Assembly: GCF_009730915.1 (NCBI RefSeq)
Contig: NC_052487.1
Coordinates: 17,786,529-17,850,528 of the forward strand
DNA length: 64,000 bases
Source of the DNA: Dioscorea cayenensis subsp. rotundata
Lineage: Eukaryota; Streptophyta; Magnoliopsida; Dioscoreales; Dioscoreaceae
Reading direction: 5' to 3'
A program made the position numbers and the translations under genes. Positions 34,380-48,108 of this stretch are shown piece after piece. The notes below the pieces were generated by a model that was not told the origin of the DNA, ran no database searches, and saw nothing but the letters and a program-made list of their open reading frames with translations. Every line of letters starts with the position of its first letter. Position 1 is the stretch's first letter.

Positions 34380-35774
34380 CTTTCGCGAAAAACCCCCTTT
34401 CAATTCCTAAAATTACTGTTTTTACTTCTTACCCCCTATAAAATTTGAAATTCCTTCCTTCTTTCATATTGCCTTATGAAAATTTATTTTCTAAGAAAAA
34501 AATAAATTTGAAATTCAATTTTATTTCATAAACGATTATAAATTTAAAAAGAAAAATGTAATATCATGCCTGATATTAAAAAATTATATTTCTTCTTTCT
34601 TATTTGTAGAAAATGGCAGAATGGTAAATAAAAGCGAAAGAGATGGGCAACTTCATAGGAAGAAGGGAGGCATGAAGGTTGCGTGGGCGGGAGAAGGGGA
34701 AGGGACAAAATAATGACAGTTAATGCATGCGGCCTCGATTTATGTCCTTTTTTTTAAATTAAAATAAATTAAATTAAAAATTAAAATATTTAAGAGGGAC
34801 TGATTTGCAAAAAAGAGGGGATTGTTGTGATGATGTATGACACAGAGCAAATGACATGACATCATGATGAGTTGTGTTTGTGTGAGAGAGAATGAGATGG
34901 AGTGCATCACATCACGTCACATCATGGCTTGGATCGAGTGGTGATTTGAGGGTTGTTAAGTGCCTCGGGATCTGGATTTAGGACAGAAATAAAGTGGTTG
35001 GTGGAGGATGCTGAAATAATAATATTAGTTTTTTATTTATTTCAAAAATTATTATTATTTTATGTTCAACGAGATTCAAGAGAATGTTTTCTTTTTTTTT
35101 TACTCGGAATATAAATGTGAGTAATTTATTGCTTTTTGCTAAACAAGTGTCCTTTGAGATAGTAGCATTAGAATTTAAAAAATAATTAATAACTTAAATA
35201 ATGGATTATTTGATTAAAAAAATTTATTACCACATTTTTTTTTTTTAAATTTTAGCAATAGACAACATGTGCCCCACTCAAAGATTTCTTCAATGATAGA
35301 CAAGTACATAAATACATTTGTTACAATAACATGTAGACCTTCAAAGATTTTATTATTGTAGGCAGACACTTAAAAATTCACCACATTTACGTAAAGAAAA
35401 CTTGTAAAAATAATATTGAGCTAATAAACCTCTCATATCAGATAATATTGGAAGGAAATAATACAATTCTTCCCATAAAAAATCTATTAAGAACCCATTT
35501 AAATAGTGAACATTCACTAATCTCTGTAATAATTTATGAACATTACTATAAATAGTACAATGACGCAAGATTTTAAACCTGCACTTATTCATGTATTGCC
35601 AAGTACTTTTACTACTGAACTAAACAAGTGTTGGCACTTCACTATTCACTTGAGAACAACATCAATATCTGTTTTGAAAATAACATAATTTGTCATTGAG
35701 TGTATAAGTTTTTAAAAAATTATTTATTTTTAAGAACAATAATTTTCATGTTAAAAGATTGTTTATTAAAAAAA
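34380..35774. other. Upstream region of the HD-ZIP III gene, gene-free
   Basis: A patch with tgacatcatgatga and cacatcacgtcacatc motifs at about 34850-34925 may hold bZIP-type sites. The rest is AT-rich spacer without recognisable genes. Confidence 0.4.
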
Positions 35775-36053
35775 GTTTAATTGTCCCTATAATTATGTAC
35801 TTTCTGCCTTTTTAGTCTTTCTAATATTTTTAGATGCAATTAAATCCTCATATTTAGTCGAATTGGGTCGTTATAGTCCACGGTAATATTTTTATGTACA
35901 ATTAAGTCTTTGCAATTTACACTTGTCCATCTACACCGCAGACTAGAATGGCCCAACTTGACTAAATATGAGGACTTAATTGTGCCTAAAAATATTATAA
36001 AGACTAAAAGGGCAGGAAGTACACAATTACAGGGACTTGTACAATAATTAAAC
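35775..36053. mobile_element. Fold-back MITE
   Basis: The first ~120 bp (starting gtttaattgtccct) and the last ~120 bp (ending ggacttgtacaataattaaac) are imperfect inverted copies, sharing blocks such as tttttagtcttt and ctcatatttagtc. They would fold into a long hairpin. No clear target duplication is visible, so the superfamily is undetermined. Confidence 0.7.
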
Positions 36054-39000
36054 CTAAAAAAATTGTATTATTCAACATATATGTTGTCATTATTATTATT
36101 TTTTTAAGATATTGCGACTTGATTCATTCAAAATAAGTGTGCAAAATTAAAAAAAAATTATGAACAATCATATTTTTGTCCAAATCAGCTCATGCAATAA
36201 TAAAATAATTAATGATGTTAATATTTATGTAGTAAAACATATTGATTTCTATTTGAATTGGTTTTTCAGAAACATCTAAATTGATAAATAAGTTTTTTTT
36301 TAACTTCCATTAAATCTACTATTTTTCTATAATATTTATTTTATAAAATTAAAACATTTTAAAAAAAATACAAATTAATTAAATTTTTTAAATACTAAAA
36401 AAAATCTAAATGAGGCACCCACATAAAGATATTTTTTATGTAATTAAATTTTAACCAATGACAATTGTAGAATATTTTCGGATTAAAAAAAGAGCAGAGA
36501 GAATAGAGAAGAGAGACACCGACACAAAAAAACACTTAAACAGTTGAATGAACACCAATTATCCATTTGTACTTCTCTTCCTATTCATCCTACTATGATA
36601 TAGCTAAAATGTGGAGCGTCACAGCTGTTAAATCCCAATCGTTAGATCTCAATACAACGGCTGATATGAATGCCCTCATACATTCATAGATTATGAGCCT
36701 TTATATATATGTATATAGGCGCATATTAGTTGAGTGGTTTATTCAAACCAAATACTAATAATTAATTTTCATCATTTATATTCTCAAATTCCCTTTGATT
36801 TGGTTGAATACGTTTGTGTTACTTTTCAGATTTTTGGGCAATAGAATTTTAAATTTTTATTTAATTATCCATGTTCATCACATGTTGTTAATTGGTTGAA
36901 GAAACCATCAATTTCGAATAGACCAAGTTCTAAACTCTTTAATTAATCCATTTAAATGTTTATATAAAAAATAAAATTAATTTAAAAAACACACACTCAC
37001 ACCAAATTAGCATTTTACATGATATATAAATTTTTACACATATAATAATCATTTAACATGCTGTTTTCAGAAATTTTCACTATCTTACAAAATTTTAAAA
37101 AATAAATAAAACTGGTAAAAATAAGCTTTCAGAAGTTTTGTTTACATAGTTTTTAATATTATTTTGAGACAAAATTTAAAAATATTTTTTTATTTCTACA
37201 ATTTTGCACATGAAATTGTAAATAATTAATTAATTAATTATTAAAAAAAATAATTTCACATTTTTTTAGACAAAAACATTCATAAAGATAGCAATCATAC
37301 TATCAAAAGCTAAAACTATATTATTATATTTTATTAAAGTTAAAAACTCAAAATAGTAACATTTTATTATTACCAAAACAAACATTATTTTTAATCTTCA
37401 GACACAAATAATAAAAATATCAATAGCTGAATAACTAAGCTATACTTAAAATTTATTAATTTTAATTGTTAATTTTAATCATCCATTAATAGCAAATCAT
37501 TTTTGTAGCTTATTTATTTTCAAATTAATCTTACAACATACATGATACATATATCATGCATATGATATGATGTATGTATGTGTGCATGTGTATGATGAAC
37601 ATGTATGACATTAATAACTATTTAAATAAATAAATAAATAAATAAAAAGAGGATGTTGTCAGTGAAGCGGCAGCATGCCGTGAGAAGACCACTACCAAAA
37701 AAGCAACATTTTATTTTATTTAATATATCAATATATTTTATAAACATATATATATATTTTTTATTTTACAAAATATATAATATAATATAAAAAAAGTAGA
37801 TATGGAATCGAGGAACAGGGTCCCACTGTGCGGCGTGGATGGACGGCCATGGGTCCCACTTTTTATATCTGTGTGATGACGTGTAACTCAATTTTTTTTG
37901 GGGTTATTTTTTGAACTATTTTTAGTTATATATAATCAATTTTTTTAATAATTTTGCAAAAAATGCACACTATATATACATATATGTATAGCCGCTTCCT
38001 TACTCTGGAAATGTCCGTATATTAAAAAATACACAGATATCTCCGGAGGCCATTAGATTAACCCCCGCTTTTCTTTTCTTTCGGCATCTAATTTGTCACC
38101 TCTGGATCTGAGTTATTAAATCTAACTCCTATATATTCCGTTCTTTCTCTCATACTTTTTAAATTTACAAATGTGCTTAGATAAATTTTAATGTATATAT
38201 ATATATATATAGATTTTGTCGTGTTTATTTTTGGGATAAGATATTGAGAGCCTTTATAGAGATCAGAGACTAGACATGTTTTAATAAGTCTTTTTCATAT
38301 AAAAAGAATTAAATTTAAAATTAATTACTTAAGCGACGAAGTTTCTACTGTTTGGAAGTATCTTCGTAGGTAACTACATTGTCAGTGTACTTAAAGAAAA
38401 AAGCTATTTAGATTAAACATCTCTTAGAAAAAATATCTTTTAATATTATTTATAAAAAAATAAAAAATATTAGGACCCACAAAAAGTAATAATAGTGTTA
38501 GTGGTGCACCAACCGATGGATGCGCATGGCGCAACAATGGCCCCATCTTTACTTTTAAATTTCACAACTTAAACAAACCCTAATCATCTTTTGAATGCAC
38601 ATGAAAAACTTTCACTAAGTTTGAAATGGTTTTATTTTTTCTTTTGTCATTTGATTAATGATATCATATGATACTGTTTGAATTGTTTTTTGATATGCAT
38701 TGAACCATGATATAAAGTACTTAATTATAGTATTAACAAAAGATTAATTAGATTAATAAAAGAGCTTTGGAATATTCAAGATTAAGATTAATTATGTAGT
38801 TAGTGTTGTCCCATTAGGGCCCTTTCTTTGCATGTTACTTTTTCAGTGTAAATGTAGACAATTAGAAGCTTTTTCTTGAAAGAAGAAAGGGAACATGTGT
38901 CTAAGGTGTAAAGTGTTATCACTTCCAATTAAATATATATAAAATTACATCATAAATAACAATGCCTTTTTCTTCTTCTTCTTTCTTTCATTCTTTAATT

Positions 39001-42000
39001 TTCTTTTATTTGGAGAGATTATAATGGCGGCCTTTTTATTTTTTGTTAAGTTCTGTTAAACAAGAAGATTTAATTTTGAGAAATATACATGATGAATGAT
39101 TTTAATAGAACGCATGTATGTTTGTTGTTTAGGAATAAATAATAAATACAAAAGACTTGTGTAAAATTCACTTTTAGCTTTTTTTTTTTATTCTTGTCCA
39201 AATAAAAATTTGAAATTATTCTTTTGTTATAATAAATAGAACTTTTTTGAATTTTATGAGTGATTTTAACCTAAATTTATGCTATGATGATGTTTTGTTT
39301 ATAATAAAAAATTTTAGTAATAAAAATTTATGTTGTGTATTAATTGGTAAAAATTACCAAAGTGCAACATGCATATGGATACATATTAATTGCATATTTA
39401 ATAGCACATGCAAGGACATGTACTTACAGCTACAACAATGGCAATTAGATATAAAAAATAATGATGTGAAAAAACGATATGTTTGAAAAACTATGATTAT
39501 ACTACCTATGTTCTATTTTGTCAATGGATTGTATTCACAAGAACAATAGATTAAGGACTCATAGTACTGGTCTAAATATATTTCTTTCTATAAAAATTAA
39601 CTTCACCATAAAATTTTAAAATAAATCATTATCATAACAATTAATATATTTGCCAATTGGTTCTTTGTGTGTGATAATTTTATTATTTTTTGTTTTCAAT
39701 GCATTTAATTTGGTCTAAAGCCACTTTCTCTCAAGAATATTTAGCTAGTGTGTTGTGTGTCACCTTTTGCTTGAACCTAACATTCATATTCTTATCATAT
39801 GAACACTAAACAGCTTTACTAGCAACTTAATTTTGCCTTTCTTCAATTAAAAATAAAAAACTCTTTGATTGATTCTATTATGTTAATTAATTATCCCCTT
39901 CATTCCCTTTGAAGATGACATCTAACCTTCAATAATCCTTGGACCATGACACACCACCCAACTTTTTTCTTTTTTTATTTAGATTTACATATCTTTAGAG
40001 GCTCCAAAATTTAACTTTTTTGTCCACCAACTAATTTATATTTGTAGGCATGGTTGAAGTTTGGATTCCTTTTCCCCACTTCCATTTTTTATATTTTTTT
40101 TAATTTACATGACACCTTATCATCTTCTCTTTCCTCTTTTCTTTAATTTGTTTATTTATTTACTTTTTTCTTTTAGGTAAAAGATCTTTAGAAGCAATAG
40201 TCAAATAACATAGTTCAATGAAGTTTGAATAATCACTAAATTTTAGTTAATCAAAGAAACATCCATGATTAATTAGATATTTGTGGGAAGTTTTTGCTCT
40301 CTAAGCTCTATGTTTAAAGCTCATTAAATATCCTTGATGCTATTCAAAACTCTCTCTCTCTCTATCTCTCTAATTATCTCATAACAATTATTATTAATGA
40401 TCATGTTGTTTTACTTAAAAAAATATATATTTAAGTTCAATTTGAAACATATAAATCACTTGAAAAATCTAAATAATACACCATATGTGGTGGTATTTCA
40501 AGCTGAAGTTTAAAAATGTTTATACTAATAATGTTAAAATATCTCTCTTGTCATTGTCATTGTTGGGAATATTTCTAGATTTTCAAAATCAGTGCATTTG
40601 TTGTTATTTGCTTCTTTGAGTGGAGAACATCCTCTTTAATTTTTTAGCTTATCTTTTAAATTCTTTTAGTAAAATATAATAGAGATTTTATATCTATATT
40701 AATGATTTGTGCGATATATGCATATAGTTTGTTTTCAATAGGTGAATACAAGTGTAAGATAAGAAATTATTTTAAAATGAAAAATGCAGTCAAATTTGAG
40801 TTTATACAAAGCTCTATGTCTTTAACTCAAATAAATTATTTATCTTTACAACCTTTTATTACACACCGGATTTTAATAATATATTATATGACCATAAAAG
40901 TTAATATTTCTGTTTGTTATAATTTTTTTAGGCATTGTACTTTACCTTATGTTCATTTTCATTTTTATATTTTAAAAAATATTTAATATAGTTCATATAC
41001 TATATATTTTAATAAACTTTTCATTTAACACTACTCTAATGATCATAATTCACTCCTCTATCATCTGTCAAATGCATATATATTATCTTATAATGTTTCT
41101 ATCCACATCAATTCTTAAACTTTGTCTTTAATTTTATTGTATATATAATACAGTTTTTTTTCCTCCTCATTCCACATAATTTAAACAAGGATACTAATGA
41201 GATGATTATAACATGCTATATGATAACTCATCTTTTATTTCTGCATAAGTTTATAACAATGAAGGATTATCTCTAAACCATGATTTTTATATGCTTCAAC
41301 CTTTTTATATGGAAAGACTAGAGTGTGTGTATTTTTATTATAATCAAAGGGAGAAATTGATTACAATTGTATAACTTTCTTTGAAACATTGAGAAAGTGT
41401 ATTCAATTAGTGTGTTATGTGAATTTTTGTAAGATAAATATGATATGATGAATTGTAGGTGTTTTGATTTGTGAGAGATGCTACTTAACAAAATTAAAAA
41501 CTTCAAACTTATGAGTTGTTGTTCTATAATTTATTATCAAACATTAAGCACATAAATTTGAAAGAAAGCAACAGTTGGATGGGGTTAATACTCTTTTCCC
41601 TCTTCTTAATTTGTAGTTTTTCTTTATTTTGATCTCTTCATTTAATTTCATGATTGGCACCATCTATGATTGACGAAACAATTATTTTATGATGACATGG
41701 CATCTAATGTAAATAATTTTTCTAATTTTGTTTAAAAATATTTTTTTTTTCACAAAACATTTGATATCAATTATTTGTAATCACTTTAGTAACTATTGTA
41801 CAGTATCAATTGTGAAAAAAATTTATCAACTGAGAAGCCAACTTGAACAATTTTTCTATAAGTTAAAAATCTAAATGTTATTTTTAAATCAATTCTTTTA
41901 ATACTGTACAATGGCATGTTCTTCAAATACATTGTGAACAAATAGAAGTCACAAATAAAAATGTATGAATGTGTGATGTGTGACTAAGTAAATTAAATCA

Positions 42001-42130
42001 TATTTAAACAAGAAAAAAAATGGGTTTAAAGCATTCAAAATTAATCTTAAGGTGTTGTAATTAAATAGTGTGCAATTATATTGATTAAAAAATAATTAAG
42101 CAAAAGTTAATTTTTGCTCAATAATTAAGC
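36054..42130. other. Long AT-rich gene-free tract
   Basis: I see no domain in any open frame. Contents are TA runs (about 37741-37755, 38195-38212), a taaa/aaat run at 37624-37645, a CT patch near 40352-40371 and poly-A/T. The open frames at 39247 and 40702 have no recognisable content. Confidence 0.5.
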
Positions 42131-43030
42131 AATCATATTGATCCATTTTTAATCCGTTTGTTATTGTAGTACAAATAGATCTCCATATTCGTTTGTAATA
42201 TTACAAATAGATCCCTGTCAGTTTGTAATATTAAAAACGGATCCTTGTATCCGTTTCTTTTTTCTTTTTACTTATAAATATTTTATTTTTTAAAATTCAT
42301 TTTATCTTGAAATAGTCAATATATTTAGAAATGTAAACATCTTGAGTTTTTTGAAAAACTTCTTCTGAATGTTTATATATTTAAGTTATTATATATATAT
42401 ATTAACTATATATATATATAAATTCATTAAAGAAAATTATTGGTGTTGTTTATGTATATAAGCCATTTAAAAAATTTTCAAAATAATTTTTATCCTAAAA
42501 AGATATACATATAAAAGGAGTTAATAATCTTACAAAATTATATCTTCAAATAATTATTATATTTTAAAAATTTATATATTTGAAATGTTACACGGTTAAG
42601 AAAATTTTTAATTAATTAAATTATTTGTAAGCAATTATTTTTTTCAAAAAGATAATCAAATTTTGAAAATTTGGAACTAATATTCATTGAATCCTAATCC
42701 TATAAATAAGTATCTCCACATTAATTTTTTTTAATAAATATTTTTCAATTTAGCAACATAAGTTTTGTTTCCGTTTCTAATTTACAAATGGAATTATCTT
42801 CCGTTGTTAATATTAGAAACAGATTTGTAATCCGTTATTAATTCGTTGGTAATTTACAAATGGAGTTAGAGCCGTTTCTAAAATATAAACGTTTCAAATG
42901 TTGAAACGGATGTAAATTCCGTTTGTAAAATTGAATCGGATTGATAATTCATTATTAATCCATTTTAAATTGGTAACAAAACAAGTCGGTTACTAAATTA
43001 CAGTTTGTAATTCAACATCTTCTCGTAGTG
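42130..43030. mobile_element. Non-autonomous CACTA-like element, one end visible
   Basis: The right end is cttctcgtagtg (43019-43030), the complement of a cactacgagaag CACTA terminus. Inside it, many short motifs of the type atccgttt, aaacggat and tttacaaatgg recur in both orientations (42840-42960), as do atccgttt and aacggatc at 42150-42250. Such subterminal repeats are typical of CACTA elements. No matching left terminus was found, so the left boundary is approximate and the element may be truncated. Confidence 0.55.
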
Positions 43031-43031
43031 A

Positions 43032-43307
43032 TTATGCACCAAGATGGATTTCATTTATCTCTATATGTGAGGTTTCCCAATAGTATCTCCAAGGAAATAC
43101 TTAAATTTTTGAATTCATATGATAGTTAACTGATTAAGGATCCCATATTGATTAATGTAATATATATATATATATGTTATGCATCAAGATGGATTTCATT
43201 TATCTCTATATGTGAGGTTTCCCAATAGTATCTCCAAGGAAATACTTAAATTTTTGAATTCATATGATAGTTAACTGATTAAGGATCCCATATTGATTAA
43301 TGTAATA
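43032..43307 (+). repeat. Near-perfect 145-bp tandem duplication
   Basis: The copy starting ttatgcaccaag at 43032 is repeated from 43177, with one substitution over about 131 bp. The spacer end of each unit is a TA or CATA microsatellite. The first copy begins 1 bp after the CACTA-like end at 43030. Confidence 0.92.
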
Positions 43308-43309
43308 CA

Positions 43310-43649
43310 TACATACATATATATAGATATATCTTATTAATTTCATTTCTATATTATCACTTAACCTAGAAAACACATTTACTTTGTATATTGGTCTACT
43401 AATCAGAAAATGAAGAGCAAGCTATAAACTCAATCTATAAGATAAAACTAGATGATTACAAAAATGTTTCGTTGAGATATGAAACATTGTTTTGATATTT
43501 AATCATAAGATTGAATTGATAATTTGATTAAATCAAATTAATTAATTGTGATTTTATCTTTTCTTTTTCTTTTTTTCCCCTCTTTCCCAAATTGAAATTG
43601 GACCAAACTCCACCTTTAATTACTTTTCTGTGATATATATCTACACACC

Positions 43650-43693
<44 letters not shown>

Positions 43694-46600
43694 CAACTGA
43701 GCAAACTATGGGCCAACAATGACCATGAACTTCAAGTAAACAACTAGCTTGTGTACCTTTCAACTTGTGGAAATTAAAACTAAATTGTACACTTAATTTT
43801 TATTAAATGCAAAGAAAAATTCCAAAAGTTTTAACATGAAAAAGGATATACAGCTATATAAATATATTAAATTTAAACTAATGTAGCCAATTTTCCAAAT
43901 AAATAAATAAATAAATAATGAGACATTTTTACAGCATGAGTTTTGTATGAAAATAACACTAACCAAATTTAGTACTATCCAACTTGTTGAATTTATAACT
44001 TAGTGCATAGAAAAGGAATATATGTATATATATATCGAAGGATGAATTAGGAAATAGAGCTATATTTAAATAAAAACTAATCCAAAAATAAAGAAATTAA
44101 CTTTTCCTAATTTTTGCAAAAAAGACCCAAAAATAGAGCTTTAAAACTCTAGAAGCATGAGAATAGAATAAGTTGATATACTATATGGTTTGTTCTTATT
44201 TATGAATAATGTTTCATTCTTTTTTATATATATATATATATAGCCCTTTTTTATATATCATTTTATTTTCAGAGAATTTGCCTAAAATGATTCAGTTCTT
44301 TAAATAACTAAATTGAGTCAATTTTGAGCTTAGAAAGATGTGAACATAACTAAAGTTGAATTAAGATGAAATACTATCAACTGGATGCTAGTTTAATTAT
44401 TTAAACAAATCTAAACTAAATTTGAACTTAAAAAAAAATATAAATCAACCAAAATACAATCAAATAAGAATGAAAATTCATCAATTATAATTAAAAAATT
44501 GTAATATATATATGCATATATATTATTAGAGTCTAGAGTAATATACTTAATTATGAAAAATCCAAACCAAGTGAAAACAATAAAATCAAACAAGATACAA
44601 ATTTAAAATATAAAATAATACAAACTTTCAAATTAAAAATAATGGTCCAAAATATTCAAACATACAAGTACATCAAATTATTCAAAGGAAAAATTTACCA
44701 AAAACTCATTACTAACATGTTTAATTAATCAAGTACTTACATTATCACGACACAAACAAAATGAACAAAAATACAAACTCTTAAATCTTAAATCAAGAGG
44801 GAAAATGATGCAGCGGTATACTTGAACCCGTTGATTCGCCTTCAAATGTTGGTAACAAGTTGTCCAAACCCTATTGATCAAAGATAATCAGGAATTGGGA
44901 AGAGTAAGATCTTATTAGTCAAGAAAATGATGATCACAAAACTAATTTTCCTCTTACCTGTAGGCTTACATTAAATAAGCGAAAATAGCACTAAGAAATG
45001 AGATAATTCAAAAAATTTACAAAAAATAGTAAATTCTCAAATATCAGCAAGAAATAAAAGATCTAACAAAATAAAGAATATTGCCACAAATGGCTCACAA
45101 ATAAGAGATTTATATCCTAAGATATAACGAAATCAATTATTACTAAAAACGGTAAAATTAAGGTTTTTGATGCCTAAATGATGGAATTGGGCCAAATTTT
45201 GGTATGACTCACTTGTGTTTTTTGTTCTTTGACATGTTTTCCATCAAATAGACCCGGTCAAATCATAAAATCCCATCGCCCGCCAAATTACCAAAAATGC
45301 CCTTGCCTCGTACTTCTCCATGTACGTACATGGCACGTCCTCTATACACCCGTTATCAGAAAATTCATAAAAAAAATTTAAATAAAAGATGAATATAAAT
45401 AGATAGATAGATATGGTTGGGTCCAAGTGCATGTACCAAGGTTGTGTTTGAAGTGGTTGGGTCCATCAAGTTTAGTACATACTTTTTAGCACGTTAATGG
45501 TTGGGATGGTGGGTGTTCAATCAGATACAACTAATTCCAACCACTTGGATGCACCCTTATGCCCCTACCAAACCCTTCATCTTTAATTTTTTCAATTTCT
45601 CAAACTTATAATTCGGCCAAGCTTTAATTTTTCTCATTCAATTTATAAAATAAAATCAATAGTTTTATAACATTCGTTTTATTTTATCGAACACTTATGA
45701 TATTGTACTATTTTATTCTAATATAGACAAAATTATAATTTACTTTTTACAGAGGATCAAATATTTAACATGAGTTTAAAGTTTTTTATATTTTTTCTTT
45801 GTCTTGATTTATTTTGTTCGTATCATATTGACATTATTCTATTTTGTATTTTTTCAAACTATTGACTTCTTATGAACATTGTATTGGTTTGAAAATGACT
45901 TAACTCAATATTTGCATTGTAGATGAACAGAGAGATGTTTTGTCCTCATATTTTTATGTTTTTTAGTCGATGTTCTTAATTAATATGTACATTAGAGAAA
46001 TTATTTTGTTTGGGGAATATATATATATATATAGTCCTTTGAATTGGCGGATGAATTTATGAAAATTTATTAGTTAATAATTATATATATACAAACATAC
46101 ATAATTAATGAGAAGAATAAAAGCAAGGATGGAGGCATGCATGTGAGCACCTCTTGCTTTGTTCCCTTCTAAACAAACATTATAACACTATTTCATGTCT
46201 TATAGTTAAAAGTCATATCTAAAGGGAGTTTGGTTGGGAGTTTAAAGATAAGAGTTTGGAGATTTATTTTTTATTTTTGAAGTTGAAAGAAAAACATTTA
46301 TTTATTTCAAACACCAACCAGAGTTAAATTCATAAATCTTTAAAATTCGATGTATTTGTATATACATATTCCACTTTACATATACAGATATACTATGAAA
46401 ATAGTATAATACCCGAATTAATCTTTCTACTTTTCTTTCTCTTCAACTAGTCTTTATATTTTTAAGAATAAAAAAAAGCTAATTGAGAAGAGACTAAAAG
46501 AGTAAAAAAAACTAAGCAGCCCCATTTTCAAGAGTAGAGGGACAAAAAAAGAGAGAGAGAAAAATAGAGAAACCAATTCAGATATTATATCATGTGAAAA

Positions 46601-48060
46601 TATATTAAAAAATATATGAGTGCTCCTTTAGTAATAAAAATAAAACTTTGTTAATTTTACATAGATGTAATGAATAATATATTTTTTTAAATGTAAAAAT
46701 ATATATAATTATTTTATCATTTTAAAATGTAATAATATACTCAAATAATTTTTTCTAAACAATGTTAATATATTGAATTTATAAAAATAAAAAAAGAACT
46801 TTAACAATAATTTAAGTAACACACTAAACCCAAGGTAGAAGATAATAATAATAATAATGGAGTAGTTATAAAGAAAAGGAGTAATAATAATGAAAGAGTG
46901 GTGTTGGATCGCGTGAGAAGGAAGCAGATACATCATACATGCCCATGGGTTTTAGGGCACTCACCCAACATTATTCCACACACCCCATCTTCTTCTTTCC
47001 TGTTTCCTTTCTCACCATCTTCATGTCTATACCATGTTCCTCCACCCTTTCCTTCTTTTTTTTTTCAATAAATAAATAATGGTGTAAAAAAAACAATATA
47101 AAAACAGTAATCATCTCATACGTTTTCCAATGCGCTTTATTTTATCTATTTATTTATTTATTTACAATAAATGACAGACTGTTACATAGATGCACTAGTT
47201 ATAGTTCATATCAAGTTAATAAATTCTCCACTGAAAGACCTATCGGAGACCTGTTAAAATAATAGTGCATGAATAGTATTGATATATTAGCACGGCATAA
47301 GATTTTGACCTGGTGTCTGTTCACCTACTGCTATATGAATCCACTTTGCTATAGCACTATGAGGGAAGAGATTCATGTCTACTCCTGAAACTTTATTTTT
47401 CAAATTTTATTATTTTTTTAATAAATGTGATTAAACTTGTTATTTAATTTGAAATTATAACTTTCACTTTAATATTTTCAATAAATATTAATTAAATAAA
47501 AAAGACCAATATATATGTGGTCAAACAAATAATTTATCATTTATCAAAATAATGCGTAATTATTATTATTACTCATAGACATAAATGATTTTTTCCCCAT
47601 GTTCATTATTACATAAAATGCCTAAAAAAGTTATGATTTTATTAACTGATATGAAAATATATATTAATTTTAGGAATTACTATTAAACTTTATTAATTAG
47701 AAAACAATTCATCAGTAAAGATAGTTGGCAGTTAGATGTCCGTACAAAACAATGACAATAATTAAAAAAGCGGTCTAGATGATTCGACCAAGTAGGCCAT
47801 GATACCGAGCCATACCCTGCCCTTTTTTTTCAACTTAAGACCCTGGAAAAAATGGAAATTAAATCAAAGGGACTGTAATGAAAATTTTCAAATCATTTAA
47901 TGGACCTGTTTTGAAATTTTAGCCATGTGCGCGGTTAGATGACTTCCGCCCATTTTTTATTCTTTTCTTTAAAGAAAAAAAAAAACAAAATAAAAAACAG
48001 AATTATATCATTTAAAGATCAAAATAGTTAAAAACACAAAGAAAAAAGGGACACAAAGAA
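43310..48060. other. AT-rich gene-free tract
   Basis: Contains an AAT microsatellite at about 43650-43690, aaat repeats near 43902-43918, TA runs near 44228-44240 and 46019-46033, and an ATA repeat near 46844-46857. No open frame here carries a recognisable domain. Sequence 47750-47960 is less AT-rich, but I cannot identify it. Confidence 0.5.
43650..43690. repeat. AAT microsatellite
   Basis: About thirteen aat units. Confidence 0.9.
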
Positions 48061-48108
48061 CAAGAGCTAGAGCTAGTGAACCTACCTAGCAATGGAGGAA
48101 CTAGGGTT

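Noticed and set aside
39247..40986. Open frames of 79 and 94 codons in the long AT-rich tract
   Set aside because: Composition is that of the AT-rich spacer, and no known motif or splice structure is present.
43650..43690. Regularly spaced repeats as a possible CRISPR-like array
   Set aside because: This is a plain AAT microsatellite. No array of repeats with unique spacers exists anywhere in the window.
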